Assembly: GCA_048296855.1 (NCBI GenBank)
Contig: CP182631.1
Strand: one strand, 5' to 3'
DNA from: Pseudocolwellia sp048296855
Lineage (GTDB): Bacteria > Pseudomonadota > Gammaproteobacteria > Enterobacterales > Alteromonadaceae
Length of the DNA stretch: 64,000 bases
The position numbers were made by a program, and so were the translations under genes. The notes under the pieces were generated by a model, which was not told the DNA's origin, ran no database searches, and worked only from the letters and a program-made list of their open reading frames with translations. Below are positions 8,141 to 16,235 of the stretch, piece by piece. Position 1 is the first letter of the stretch; each line of letters opens with the position of its first letter.

Positions 8141-9121
8141 TTAACAGGCTTTACCTTGTTTTTGTTCTCTCATCATGGCAAATACATCAATACCCATTTG
8201 CATGCACATATCAATAATATCAATAGCGACCCAGTTTTCTTTAAGTAACTCACCTTCGCGGCGCCATATGTCCATAACTCGTAGCGATAATTCTTTATTG
8301 GTAGGTGGTAAACCTAACCAGCCGCCAACAGAATGTGTACCGTGCATATGTGGCCAACCACCTGTTGATACATAATTATTGTGTGCTACCAAGGTGGCTT
8401 TATGATCAACACTTCTGTCAGGGAAACTAAATACAAATGGTCCTTGATGATTATCTCTAAAGCCTTCAATACCGCGTGTAGTGCCTATTCCTGCAGGACC
8501 ATACCACATAAAGTCGCTGTGCCAAAAGTTTTGTAATTGCATGCTGGCTAACGACTTTCCGTCGAAACGGCCAAGCTCATCAAGCATATCAATAACTAAT
8601 TGTTGAGACTTTTGTGATTCGCTTTCATCTGCTTTGTTTGAATCGCCGTAGCATAAACCGTCCATTGTTGATGGCGGCATAATTAAACCATCGTGACCTA
8701 GGCTTTTTCTTAACGGGTTAACGCCTGCTTGGTTCATGGCATCTAAAAAGTCGAGAATAATAAAGCATTCTTTAACTTTACCTTCTTCTAGCTTTACCAG
8801 TTCGGTATAACGTAAATAGAGGGTTCTATTGGTAGCAGGTATATCAAGTAAATCTTTTGCAAAAGTACCTACAAAATAACCTGTACCGGCAATCCATTGT
8901 GCGCCTTGGTATTCACTTTCAATGTGAATAAAGGGCTTTCTTTCAATATCGGGTAGGGCGGTAATTAAAGGTTGCCAAAACTGACTTAACATTTGTGCTT
9001 TGTTATGTAGCTCGTTAATTGGAGCACTAACATTCCATTGCACATCATCAGCTACGTAAGCTTCAATATTATCGGCAGAAGATTTAAGTTGTAGATATAA
9101 TTTATCTAGCAATGTTGTCAT
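8141..9121 (-). CDS. Tandem SnoaL-like domain protein, paralogue B
   Basis: A 326-residue two-domain SnoaL/NTF2-like protein. Shared marks with its neighbours are FWQPLITALPDIERKP, GYFVGTFAKDLLDIPATNR, FMWYGPAGIGTTRGIEGFR, GGWLGLPPTNKELSLRVMD and WRREGELLKENWVAIDIID. The repeated GPAGIG...GF..NH motif is more like paralogue C than A. A clear GGAGA ribosome site precedes the ATG. The gene is divergent from paralogue C with a perfect TGACTTCGAAGTCA palindrome between them. Function unknown; membership in a catabolic regulon is inferred from the operator. Confidence 0.8.
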   Translation of the reverse strand: MTTLLDKLYLQLKSSADNIEAYVADDVQWNVSAPINELHNKAQMLSQFWQPLITALPDIERKPFIHIESEYQGAQWIAGTGYFVGTFAKDLLDIPATNRTLYLRYTELVKLEEGKVKECFIILDFLDAMNQAGVNPLRKSLGHDGLIMPPSTMDGLCYGDSNKADESESQKSQQLVIDMLDELGRFDGKSLASMQLQNFWHSDFMWYGPAGIGTTRGIEGFRDNHQGPFVFSFPDRSVDHKATLVAHNNYVSTGGWPHMHGTHSVGGWLGLPPTNKELSLRVMDIWRREGELLKENWVAIDIIDMCMQMGIDVFAMMREQKQGKAC

Positions 9122-9178
9122 TTTATTTCTCCATCAAAAGTTTTACTTGAAATACATTTTTTGCAGAGTATCATTGAA

Positions 9179-9192
9179 TGACTTCGAAGTCA
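9179..9192. promoter_or_regulatory. Putative LacI-family operator, second perfect copy
   Basis: TGACTTCGAAGTCA, identical to the site at 6873-6886, placed between the divergent SnoaL-like genes at 9121 (minus) and 9251 (plus). Confidence 0.7.
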
Positions 9193-9250
9193 TAGTGTTT
9201 TTTTAGTTGAATTTAAATATTATGGCAAAGAGCCACAAGAGAGAGCAGCA

Positions 9251-10255
9251 ATGGAACAATTACATACAAATCATAAAGCATTACTTAAACCATTAAGGCA
9301 GGCTTTATATAATTTTGATCGCGTATCCGTTTTAAATGAGTTGAACCACGTGTTAGCGTCTGATGCAGTGGTGAAATTATCTTATCCGTTCGAAACGTTA
9401 CATGGCGCTCAAACTTTTTTCGATATAGCTTACCAGCCTTTAAATAATGCTATACCCGATCTAGAACGTAGAGAAACTATAGTCATGGCAGGCGATAGTG
9501 AAGACGGTAGTCATTGGGTTGGTATGTGTGGATATTACACAGGCAGCTTTGAAAAAAGTTGGTTAGATATTCCGCCTACAGGCCATCAAGTCTCAATGCG
9601 TTTTCATGAGTTTTACCGCATTAAAAATAACAAAGTGGTAGAAATACAAGCTATTTGGGATGTGCCAGAAGTAATGATACAAGCCAAAGCTTGGCCTATG
9701 GTACCTAGTTTAGGAAGAGAGTGGCATGTGCCAGCTCCGGCGACACAAGATGGCTTAAGTATTCAAGAAAATCATTTGTCAGCTAGCAGTATTAAGTTAG
9801 TTGAAGATATGTGTAACTCGTTAGGTAACTATGCCACAGGCGGTGTTGAAGCGATGGAACTTGAAAAGTACTGGCATCCTAAATGTAGCTGGTATGGTCC
9901 GTCGGGTATAGGAACAGGGCGAGGCATTAAAGGCTTTAGAAATTGGCATCAAATTCCGTTTTTAAATGGCATGCCTAACCGAGTGGGTGATGTTGAAAAA
10001 GGCTATTTATTTGGTGATGGAAACTATGTAGGTTTTACCGCATGGCCCGGTATGCAAATGACGATTAGTAACGACGGCTGGTTAGGTATAGCACCGGCTA
10101 ATCAACAAATTACTATGCGCAGTTTAGATTTTTGGCGCTGCGAAAACGGTGTAATAAGAGAAAACTGGGTGTTAGTAGACATACTACATGTTTATCATCA
10201 AATAGGGGTTGATGTATTAGCGCGTATGCGAGAATTTAATAAAGCGCGTTGTTAG
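9251..10255 (+). CDS. Tandem SnoaL-like domain protein, paralogue C
   Basis: A 334-residue protein with two SnoaL/NTF2-like halves. First half: YQPLNNAIPDLERRE and GYYTGSFEKSWLDIPPTG; second half: CSWYGPSGIGTGRGIKGFR, DGWLGIAPANQQITMRSLD and WRCENGVIRENWVLVDILH. These line up position by position with paralogues A and B. A GAGAGAG purine run gives a good ribosome site before the ATG. The gene ends at a strong hairpin. Probably cytoplasmic. As for the others, the family includes cyclases and hydrolases of small molecules, but no reaction can be named. Confidence 0.8.
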   Translation: MEQLHTNHKALLKPLRQALYNFDRVSVLNELNHVLASDAVVKLSYPFETLHGAQTFFDIAYQPLNNAIPDLERRETIVMAGDSEDGSHWVGMCGYYTGSFEKSWLDIPPTGHQVSMRFHEFYRIKNNKVVEIQAIWDVPEVMIQAKAWPMVPSLGREWHVPAPATQDGLSIQENHLSASSIKLVEDMCNSLGNYATGGVEAMELEKYWHPKCSWYGPSGIGTGRGIKGFRNWHQIPFLNGMPNRVGDVEKGYLFGDGNYVGFTAWPGMQMTISNDGWLGIAPANQQITMRSLDFWRCENGVIRENWVLVDILHVYHQIGVDVLARMREFNKARC

Positions 10256-10271
10256 CATACTGCTAGATTTG

Positions 10272-10304
10272 AAGAGTACTGCAGGTGCAGTACTCTTTGT
10301 GTTT
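10272..10304. terminator. Terminator between convergent genes
   Basis: Perfect 11-bp stem AAGAGTACTGC / GCAGTACTCTT with loop AGGT, followed by a T-rich stretch; between genes ending at 10255 (plus) and 10319 (minus). Confidence 0.85.
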
Positions 10305-10318
10305 TGATCAAAGGATGA

Positions 10319-11533
10319 TTAACCAAAAATAGCGCGCATTAAACCAATAGCTTGTTCTACGCTTTTACCACCTTTTACTTGGTTAATAAGTGTATCGCGC
10401 TTGCTGTGTAAATATTCTGGAATATCTTCCGACTCTAGCGCTTTATCTACTAGCATTTCAGCAGATTCTTTACTGCGTTTTTTAGGTGTTGCTCTTGATT
10501 TAGTCGCTGCTTTATTTAGCGCTTTATCACGAAAACGAATAAAGTTAGAGTTTTGCGCTAAATCAGCATCAGCAAATAAAAATAAATCAATTAATACCGC
10601 GCGGTTTTTCCATAAAGTGAGTTCTTTATTTTCAGCATCTACTTCTGTGCTATCAGCAACTGTTGGCTCAGCCTGATTCCACCATGCGAAAGTGTGCAAG
10701 GTTGCTATCATGTCTTGCCAGTATGATGAAAAATCAGTATTTTTAAATTTAGGGATCGACATACCTTGGCATAAAATATCTATTTTATTATTGTTTAATG
10801 CAATAAATTGGTCGGGTCTACGCATAGCTAATAAGCGTGTTGCAGCAGCTAATGGCGCTTTGGTCTTTTGTGGTTTTTCCGGAGCATACTCTTCAAAAAT
10901 TTTCTGATAATCGCTAACAAAACTTTGGTAGTTTTCGTAAGTTACATCACCCGTTAAAGGAATATGAGCTAATGCAATATCAAATTTTTCTGGCGACTGT
11001 TCAAGTAATACGTGAAAAGCTTTGGCACCTTTAGTACTCGCAAACCATTCAATATCAAAATTATAAATACTATGGTCGTGTTCGCTTGTATGTTTACCTG
11101 CAAAAGCTAAACGGTCTTCTATCAGTAATTCAGCTAAAGGTTTTTCACGTATGCCATCAATATAGGTGAGTAAAAGTAAGCGTTCATCTAAAGCATGTAT
11201 AGTGTTTTGCTGCTCAATAAAATCAACAAATATTGGCCATGGTGCAATACGAGCCATTTTAAACTGGCTAAGGGTAAAGCCCGCTTCAAGTACATCTTGC
11301 ATTTTTTTTAATGGGACTAATTGTTCATCTTCAACAAGATCCATATTAAGATCTTCACGACATAATCTGATTAATTCCCCACACCAGCCTAAAAAATCAT
11401 CTGGCCAATGTTCAACTTTTATCGCCATCAAATTTAAGCTCAGCGGCGGAACATATTTAAGGAAATTTTGATAAACCTGATTTTCAGCTTCAGACAATGG
11501 CATTTCTACGGGTAAAGATAACAACTTTTTCAT
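10319..11533 (-). CDS. Conserved hypothetical protein, 404 residues
   Basis: I do not recognise a named family. The protein is soluble, with no signal peptide, rich in helix, with a lysine-rich stretch near residues 345-360 (TKSRATPKKRSKESA). A central phrase, AATRLLAMRRPDQFIALNN, resembles segments in some McrB-like or DNA-associated proteins, which is weak evidence only. Single gene on the minus strand, convergent with the SnoaL-like gene and divergent from the secreted-protein gene at 11869. The length of the open frame and the normal codon use make it a real gene. Confidence 0.7.
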   Translation of the reverse strand: MKKLLSLPVEMPLSEAENQVYQNFLKYVPPLSLNLMAIKVEHWPDDFLGWCGELIRLCREDLNMDLVEDEQLVPLKKMQDVLEAGFTLSQFKMARIAPWPIFVDFIEQQNTIHALDERLLLLTYIDGIREKPLAELLIEDRLAFAGKHTSEHDHSIYNFDIEWFASTKGAKAFHVLLEQSPEKFDIALAHIPLTGDVTYENYQSFVSDYQKIFEEYAPEKPQKTKAPLAAATRLLAMRRPDQFIALNNNKIDILCQGMSIPKFKNTDFSSYWQDMIATLHTFAWWNQAEPTVADSTEVDAENKELTLWKNRAVLIDLFLFADADLAQNSNFIRFRDKALNKAATKSRATPKKRSKESAEMLVDKALESEDIPEYLHSKRDTLINQVKGGKSVEQAIGLMRAIFG

Positions 11534-11631
11534 TAAATTCTACAAACTCTAGTAGGAGGACTATTTTCAGTCATATTGGCTACAACAATGAAAATACAAA
11601 GGGGAATATGGATCATACGCACTTATCAAGG

Positions 11632-11703
11632 CATTGCAAATAATAGTAAAGCATAAGACCACACGGAAAAATGAGATTTAGCCCGAAATGATTATTTGCA
11701 ATG
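11632..11703. repeat. 13-bp perfect inverted repeat in the 11534-11868 gap
   Basis: CATTGCAAATAAT at 11632-11644 and ATTATTTGCAATG at 11691-11703, separated by 46 bases. Apart from this and the promoter at 11803 the gap holds nothing I can name. It may be an RNA structure or protein binding region. Confidence 0.5.
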
Positions 11704-11802
11704 AATAAAAGGCTTTTATTAAGGAGTAATAAAAACATATTGAAAAATAAACTAATAGAATCATATGTTTAATTTTTATTTAAATTTTTATGAAAAAAAT
11801 TT

Positions 11803-11830
11803 GGAATAAACATCATGCACCAACCGTTAC
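11803..11830 (+). promoter_or_regulatory. Putative ECF sigma promoter for the secreted protein gene
   Basis: GGAATAAAC, a gap of 13, then CGTTAC, about 40 bases before the ATG at 11869. It closely resembles the site in front of the ECF sigma gene (GGAATAAAC, 12, CGTCTAC at 15653-15680). ECF promoters typically have a GGAA-type -35 and CGT-type -10. Confidence 0.55.
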
Positions 11831-11868
11831 CTTAGTGAATTTACTAAAAACTCTCTGAGGACAACATT

Positions 11869-12789
11869 ATGATGAATTTAACTAAAACAGCTTTATATAT
11901 TTCATGTGCACTAACAACAACTGTATTTGCAAATACTGACGCAAACTTAACTTTTTCAAAAAACAGCAATACACAAGCTGAATATCAAGCAGAGCAAACT
12001 CAACTTGATACTTCGTCAAATATGCAAAACGATGCGAGTGCGTCATCTGAGCAACAAGTTGCAACAGATACAAATCAATCAGCACAAGCAAGCGAATCAA
12101 CGCAAAGTAATAACCAACTTATGCTTGCAGACAATAATAGTCTTGATGCAAATGCTGATAAAGAGAACGGTGCAGAAGGTGGTGGCTCAGTAACAAAAGA
12201 GTCAACCACAGAACCTAAAACGGAAACGAAAGAAAACACCAACACAGCCAAAGCTAATTCTGAAAGCGAAACGAGTAGTGAAACATCAATGTCGTTAGAT
12301 AGCGCATTGTATACTGAAACGTTAACGAAAACGGGTACACAATTACAAACTCAGTTAGGTGAAAGTCAAACCTTGTTGCAAGAGTCGTTAACATCAGGTG
12401 TTACAACAAGTCAAAACGTGCTCTTAGCAAGTGGCGAAAAAATAGACCTTGCTGTAACCGGTAGTGCGCAACAAGCTACAGCAATAGGTAATAATTTGTC
12501 ATCAAGTGTTGAACAAAACACAAGCGTTATTGTAGAGCAAGCGATTGATCATACCGTTAATGCCAATTTAGCTGGCGAGTTATTAAGTAGCACAGAAGCA
12601 CTCACTAATGCGGAAGTAAACAATGTATTAACGCAAACTATTAGCGCGACAATTAATGCCACTACTGAGCAAAGTGTGAATAGCAGCCTGACTCAAAATA
12701 TATCAGACCAAATTAACAATGCAGTTGCCTTAACGGTTGATAACTCAGTAGACAATGCGATTAACGCTAGCTCAGGCTTAGGTATCTAA
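11869..12789 (+). CDS. Secreted low-complexity Ser/Thr/Asn/Gln-rich protein
   Basis: A 306-residue protein with a signal peptide (MNLTKTALYISCALTTTVFA) and no recognised domain. Residues about 25-140 are highly polar, rich in Q, S, N, T and E and almost free of aromatic residues; residues 140-306 are helix-prone with repeated N/S/T/A patterns (e.g. NVLTQTISATINATTEQSV). This looks like an exported fibrous or surface protein. A GAGGA ribosome site precedes the paired ATG codons. It is followed by an outer-membrane barrel gene and preceded by an ECF-type promoter, linking it to the sigma/anti-sigma/subtilase module. Function unknown. Confidence 0.7.
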   Translation: MMNLTKTALYISCALTTTVFANTDANLTFSKNSNTQAEYQAEQTQLDTSSNMQNDASASSEQQVATDTNQSAQASESTQSNNQLMLADNNSLDANADKENGAEGGGSVTKESTTEPKTETKENTNTAKANSESETSSETSMSLDSALYTETLTKTGTQLQTQLGESQTLLQESLTSGVTTSQNVLLASGEKIDLAVTGSAQQATAIGNNLSSSVEQNTSVIVEQAIDHTVNANLAGELLSSTEALTNAEVNNVLTQTISATINATTEQSVNSSLTQNISDQINNAVALTVDNSVDNAINASSGLGI

Positions 12790-12795
12790 TTTACC

Positions 12796-12826
12796 TCATA
12801 AAAAGGCGAGTTCCCCTCTCGTCTTT
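12796..12826 (+). terminator. Terminator candidate after the secreted protein gene
   Basis: AAAGGCGAG / CTCGTCTTT stem (one G:T pair) with a short loop and following T-rich sequence. Confidence 0.6.
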
Positions 12827-12873
12827 TCTTTCACTTTTTTAATTTTATTTATGCCGTATTCTGGAGCATCCAC

Positions 12874-13839
12874 ATGAAAAAACTTAACCAACCTTTAATC
12901 ATTAGCACATTATTCGTTTCAGCGATTGCTAGCGTAGTGCATGCCGATGCTGTTGGCCTAACTTGGGAAATTAACAGTGGCCTAAAACATGACGATACGT
13001 TAACCGTTGCCGAGCTTGATCAAGTAAGCGAACAATCGGATGTTGCATTAACCTTGCAAGGCGAAGCAAAAATAAAATGGAAAATATCGCCTAAATTAAC
13101 CTTAAAATCTAACTTAAGTTATCAAGTAAACGACTACCAAACTTATAACGATTATGATTTAAATTTAGCAAAAATAGCTTTTGATTTAGATTATCGTTTT
13201 ACCGATGCAACCCTAGGTACTAGTTATTACTTTGTAGATGCCGAATTAGCAAAGGAAGATTTTTTACAGTTTAGTCAAAACAGTATTTATTGGTCGAGGT
13301 TGTTTGACCAACGTTATTTATTACGTGTTTCAGCCGACTATAAAAAGAAAGAATTTGCGAATTTAACTGACAGAGACGCAACAAGTTTTGGAGTTAGTAA
13401 TCAACATTTTTTCTTTTTTAACCAAGCCAAAAGCTTTGTTTCACTCAACTTAAATATCGACAATGAAAACGCAAACAACAACCAGTTTGATCACCAAGCC
13501 TTAGGTGCTCGCGTCATGTATTCACATAGTTTTGAAGGTTGGGATCATAAACAACAAATACAGTTTGGCTGGCAGTTTAACAAAAAAGATTATCAACAAA
13601 TAACGACCAACGAACCGTTTAGCCCTACGGATCAATTTGGCTCTAACGAGCAACCTGAGAGTAACGCACAAGCGCAACGTAAAGATAAAAGCCAAGTAGT
13701 AGACGCGCAATGGATATTCAACATAACACCCAACTGGTCGCTCAATACTAAAGTGGAATACGGTCATTATGAATCAACAATTGCTTCGTTAAATTACGAC
13801 GAAACAATTAGTACGTTATCGATAAAAGGAGTGTTTTAG
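12874..13839 (+). CDS. Outer-membrane beta-barrel protein
   Basis: A 321-residue protein with a signal peptide (about residues 1-24, ending VHADA) followed by regular amphipathic strands of 9-12 residues, such as LTLKSNLSYQVND and LNTKVEYGHYES, with a terminal phenylalanine (LSIKGVF). This is the pattern of a 12-16-strand outer-membrane barrel. I do not recognise a named family; it resembles DUF560/surface-assembly or poorly characterised porin-like barrels. It lies 84 bases downstream of the secreted low-complexity protein and may anchor or export it, an inference from context. Its stop codon abuts the remains of a toxin-antitoxin pair. Confidence 0.7.
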   Translation: MKKLNQPLIISTLFVSAIASVVHADAVGLTWEINSGLKHDDTLTVAELDQVSEQSDVALTLQGEAKIKWKISPKLTLKSNLSYQVNDYQTYNDYDLNLAKIAFDLDYRFTDATLGTSYYFVDAELAKEDFLQFSQNSIYWSRLFDQRYLLRVSADYKKKEFANLTDRDATSFGVSNQHFFFFNQAKSFVSLNLNIDNENANNNQFDHQALGARVMYSHSFEGWDHKQQIQFGWQFNKKDYQQITTNEPFSPTDQFGSNEQPESNAQAQRKDKSQVVDAQWIFNITPNWSLNTKVEYGHYESTIASLNYDETISTLSIKGVF

Positions 13840-13841
13840 TT

Positions 13842-13892
13842 ATTGCTGAGCTGGAATCTGGTAAAGGAGTAGTACGGGAGCTTATTGAATAA
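13842..13892 (+). pseudogene. YefM-like antitoxin, C-terminal remnant
   Basis: Only the last 16 codons remain in frame, reading IAELESGKGVVRELIE then stop. This matches the usual end of YefM/Phd-type antitoxins (…GKG..RELIE). Everything upstream is replaced by the barrel gene, whose stop is at 13837-13839. It is followed two bases later by the YoeB remnant, in the normal gene order. Confidence 0.7.
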
Positions 13893-13894
13893 CG

Positions 13895-14149
13895 CTGATC
13901 TTCCCAACTAACGCATACGAACATTATTTTTAAAGGCAAACTACCGACAAAAAAATACTAAAACGCATTAACTTGCTTATTAAAGACATTCAAAGAACTC
14001 CCTATGAGGGAATTGGAAAACTGGAACCTTTAAAGCACGGCTTATCTGGATACTGGTCTAGGCGAATAAATGACGAACATCGAATTGTTTATAAACAATT
14101 CGATGATTCAATTCTAATTGCCCAATTGCGTTATCATTATGGGGTATAA
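13895..14149 (+). pseudogene. YoeB/Txe family toxin, inactivated
   Basis: The frame reads LIFPTNAYEHYF, then an in-frame TAA at 13931-13933, then TTDKKILKRIN, GIGKLEPLKHGLSGYWSRR and RINDEHRIVYK, ending LRYHYGV. Apart from the stop and a CTG in place of the start codon, this covers the whole YoeB mRNA-endonuclease family (usual length about 84 residues), including the conserved Arg, His and terminal Tyr of the active site. The nonsense codon and lost antitoxin indicate a decayed toxin-antitoxin module. Confidence 0.8.
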
Positions 14150-14193
14150 GGTTTGGATAAATAGAATAAATTGTGAAGTAATAGCTTACTGCT

Positions 14194-15582
14194 TTAATCC
14201 CCTAATCGACCATAACCAAATAATGGATCGTGACCTTTCTCTCCTAAATCGACAGCTTGTTGGGTTAAAAGCTGTAACAAGTCATCTTGTTTATTTTTAA
14301 ACTTTGCACACGCGGCATAAGCCGTTACTACGGGTGCAGCCATCGATGTTCCGCTTTCGTAGCCAAAGTCTCCAGACAAACGGGCCGTTTTAACTGAAAC
14401 ACCACGCGCTGAAAAATCAACATAATCACCTCGGTTAGCCCAGCGATATAATTTATTATTTTTATCAACAGCCGTTACGCCAATTACATTTTTATAAGCT
14501 GCAGGATATAAAGGTGGTGAGTGCGGTCCTTCATTTCCTACGGCCGCAACAATGGTAATGTTTTTGGCTAAAGCCGATTCAATTACCGTAGCTAAAATAG
14601 CGTTGTTTGGCCCAGCTAAACTCATATTAATCACTGAAACGTGTTGCTCTAATAACCAATTAATACCCGCCACTAAACTAAATAAATTCGCTCCTTGGCT
14701 AAAATCGCTTTGGCCATAAAACACTTCAGCGGCAAATAACTTAGCATTAGGTAATAAAGCGGGTAGTTGTGGCGAACTGCTTATTAACAAGGCTGAAACG
14801 GCTGTGCCATGAGCTTTAGGTGGGGTTAAATTAGTAGGAACAAAACGTTGTCGTGTTACCGACTTATTCTTAAATACAGGATGTTGAACATCTATTGCGG
14901 TGTCCACCATACCTATAGATAACGGTGCTAAACAAGCTGTACTTGTTATGTTAGTTTTATTTGCATAAGCAGGGATCTTAGTTTGGTTTAGCTCTTTTAA
15001 TGATTGCGTTTGATACACGTAATCGCGTGTTAGTTTTTTATGTAACGATACAGGTAGTATGGAAACGATTTTTTCAGCGCTATCAAACGACGCTTGTACT
15101 TTAAATTGCACTAAGGTTAATGCCAAAGCATTAAAGCTTTTAGTGTTTACTATTTCAATACGGTTGTTTTGCGCGAGTTGCTTTAATTGTATTAACTCTT
15201 GTTGAGAGCTCATAACTAACCATTGGCGTTCTATGGCGCGCCAACCGTTTTCTACTTCAACATCTCTAAAGAGGATTTTGCCTGCGTTGTCTAAAATATT
15301 GAGGGGCTCGGTTAAATTACCCACGGGCAAAATTAAAGAACTTACTTCGCCTTCAGGTAATTTTATTAATAATTTATTTAGGTTAGTTTGTTGTGCTGCC
15401 TTCTTTCTTATTTCTTCTGCTTTTTTATTAATAATATTATTCTGGCGATTAATGACTCTATCGTTCAATATTGAATTTTCTATACTTGACAGCGGTTTAC
15501 CTAATAATCCATCTGCCTTAAGTGAAGTAGGTAGTGTTATACTTATGCAGAATATTAATACGGCTTGCCTAATATTTATCAT
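14194..15582 (-). CDS. Subtilisin-like serine protease (S8 family), exported
   Basis: A 462-residue secreted protease. A signal peptide (residues 1-23, ITLPTSLKA) is followed by a long N-terminal propeptide-like region (about 24-215) and the S8 domain. The catalytic triad is visible: Asp in IGMVDTAID, His in KAHGTAVSAL and Ser in ESGTSMAAPV, with the oxyanion Asn in AAVGNEGPH. It is divergent from the ECF sigma gene and likely transcribed from an ECF-type promoter at 15619-15643. By analogy with other ECF modules, it may process an envelope protein or the anti-sigma factor; this is an inference. Confidence 0.9.
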   Translation of the reverse strand: MINIRQAVLIFCISITLPTSLKADGLLGKPLSSIENSILNDRVINRQNNIINKKAEEIRKKAAQQTNLNKLLIKLPEGEVSSLILPVGNLTEPLNILDNAGKILFRDVEVENGWRAIERQWLVMSSQQELIQLKQLAQNNRIEIVNTKSFNALALTLVQFKVQASFDSAEKIVSILPVSLHKKLTRDYVYQTQSLKELNQTKIPAYANKTNITSTACLAPLSIGMVDTAIDVQHPVFKNKSVTRQRFVPTNLTPPKAHGTAVSALLISSSPQLPALLPNAKLFAAEVFYGQSDFSQGANLFSLVAGINWLLEQHVSVINMSLAGPNNAILATVIESALAKNITIVAAVGNEGPHSPPLYPAAYKNVIGVTAVDKNNKLYRWANRGDYVDFSARGVSVKTARLSGDFGYESGTSMAAPVVTAYAACAKFKNKQDDLLQLLTQQAVDLGEKGHDPLFGYGRLGD

Positions 15583-15618
15583 TGTTTTTCCTATAAAATT
15601 TGCGGGCTGTATTAAGAA

Positions 15619-15643
15619 AACGTATTAAAAGTAAAAAAATTCC
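15619..15643 (-). promoter_or_regulatory. Putative ECF promoter for the subtilase gene
   Basis: On the minus strand, GGAAT, a gap of 16, then CGTT, the same spacing as the sigma gene's site on the other strand. Only the core elements match, so this is weaker than the other two. Confidence 0.4.
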
Positions 15644-15652
15644 AAAAATTTG

Positions 15653-15680
15653 GGAATAAACTTCATTGTCATTCGTCTAC
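15653..15680 (+). promoter_or_regulatory. Putative autoregulated ECF sigma promoter
   Basis: GGAATAAAC, a gap of 12, then CGTCTAC, about 70 bases before the sigma gene start. The same -35 element and similar -10 precede the gene at 11869. Confidence 0.55.
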
Positions 15681-15684
15681 CTAT

Positions 15685-15733
15685 TATACCCGTTATCATT
15701 CAAGATGCAGGTTTCAGTGGGAACGGGTATATA
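15685..15733. repeat. Internally deleted MITE-1 copy
   Basis: TATACCCGTTATCATTCAAG, then ATGCAGGTTTCAGTGGGAAC, matches the left end of the 17032-17343 element and joins straight to the right tip ACGGGTATA. It lies in the leader between the ECF promoter and the sigma gene. Confidence 0.7.
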
Positions 15734-15746
15734 ACGGAGAGATTAA

Positions 15747-16235
15747 ATGAAAAATCAAATAATTGCTTTAGTACCTATGATACGTCGATTTGCTTATTCG
15801 CTAACGGGTAATCAACACGATGCAGACGATTTATTACAAAATACCATTGAACGCTTATTAACTAAAGGCGTGCCTGAAAACGTTGAGTTAAATAAATGGA
15901 TGTTTCGGGTTTGTCGTAACTTATGGATTGATGAATATCGTTCTCGTAAAGTGAGGCAAACTGCGGCAGAATCACCAGAGTTAACCGATGGTCAAATAGT
16001 GAATGACGAAAAGCAGCAAACCGATAAAATTAGCCTACAAGAAGTTAATAACGCGATGGACATTTTACCCGACGAACAACGTTCAATTTTGTCTTTAGTG
16101 GCTATTCAGGGCATGTCGTATAAAGAAGTTGCTGAAACTTTAGAAATACCCATAGGAACCGTGATGAGTCGACTATCTCGAGCGCGAATTAGTCTTAGCC
16201 AATGTTTAAATAACAGCACAGGAGTAATGGCATGA
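15747..16235 (+). CDS. ECF RNA polymerase sigma factor
   Basis: A 162-residue sigma-70 family protein with region 2 (about residues 10-75: FAYSLTGNQHDADDLLQNTIER, WMFRVCRNLWIDEYRSRK) and region 4 (about 100-150: LPDEQRSILSLVAIQGMSYKEVAETL then GTVMSRLSRAR). It directs RNA polymerase to envelope or stress genes. A GGAGAG ribosome site precedes the ATG. Its last four bases overlap the start of the anti-sigma gene (ATGA), showing translational coupling. Probable targets are itself, the subtilase and the secreted protein at 11869. Confidence 0.93.
   Translation: MKNQIIALVPMIRRFAYSLTGNQHDADDLLQNTIERLLTKGVPENVELNKWMFRVCRNLWIDEYRSRKVRQTAAESPELTDGQIVNDEKQQTDKISLQEVNNAMDILPDEQRSILSLVAIQGMSYKEVAETLEIPIGTVMSRLSRARISLSQCLNNSTGVMA

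Noticed and set aside
3210..10255. Polyketide biosynthesis cluster based on SnoaL-like proteins
   Set aside because: No ketosynthase, acyl carrier protein or tailoring genes are near; SnoaL-like folds have many other roles.
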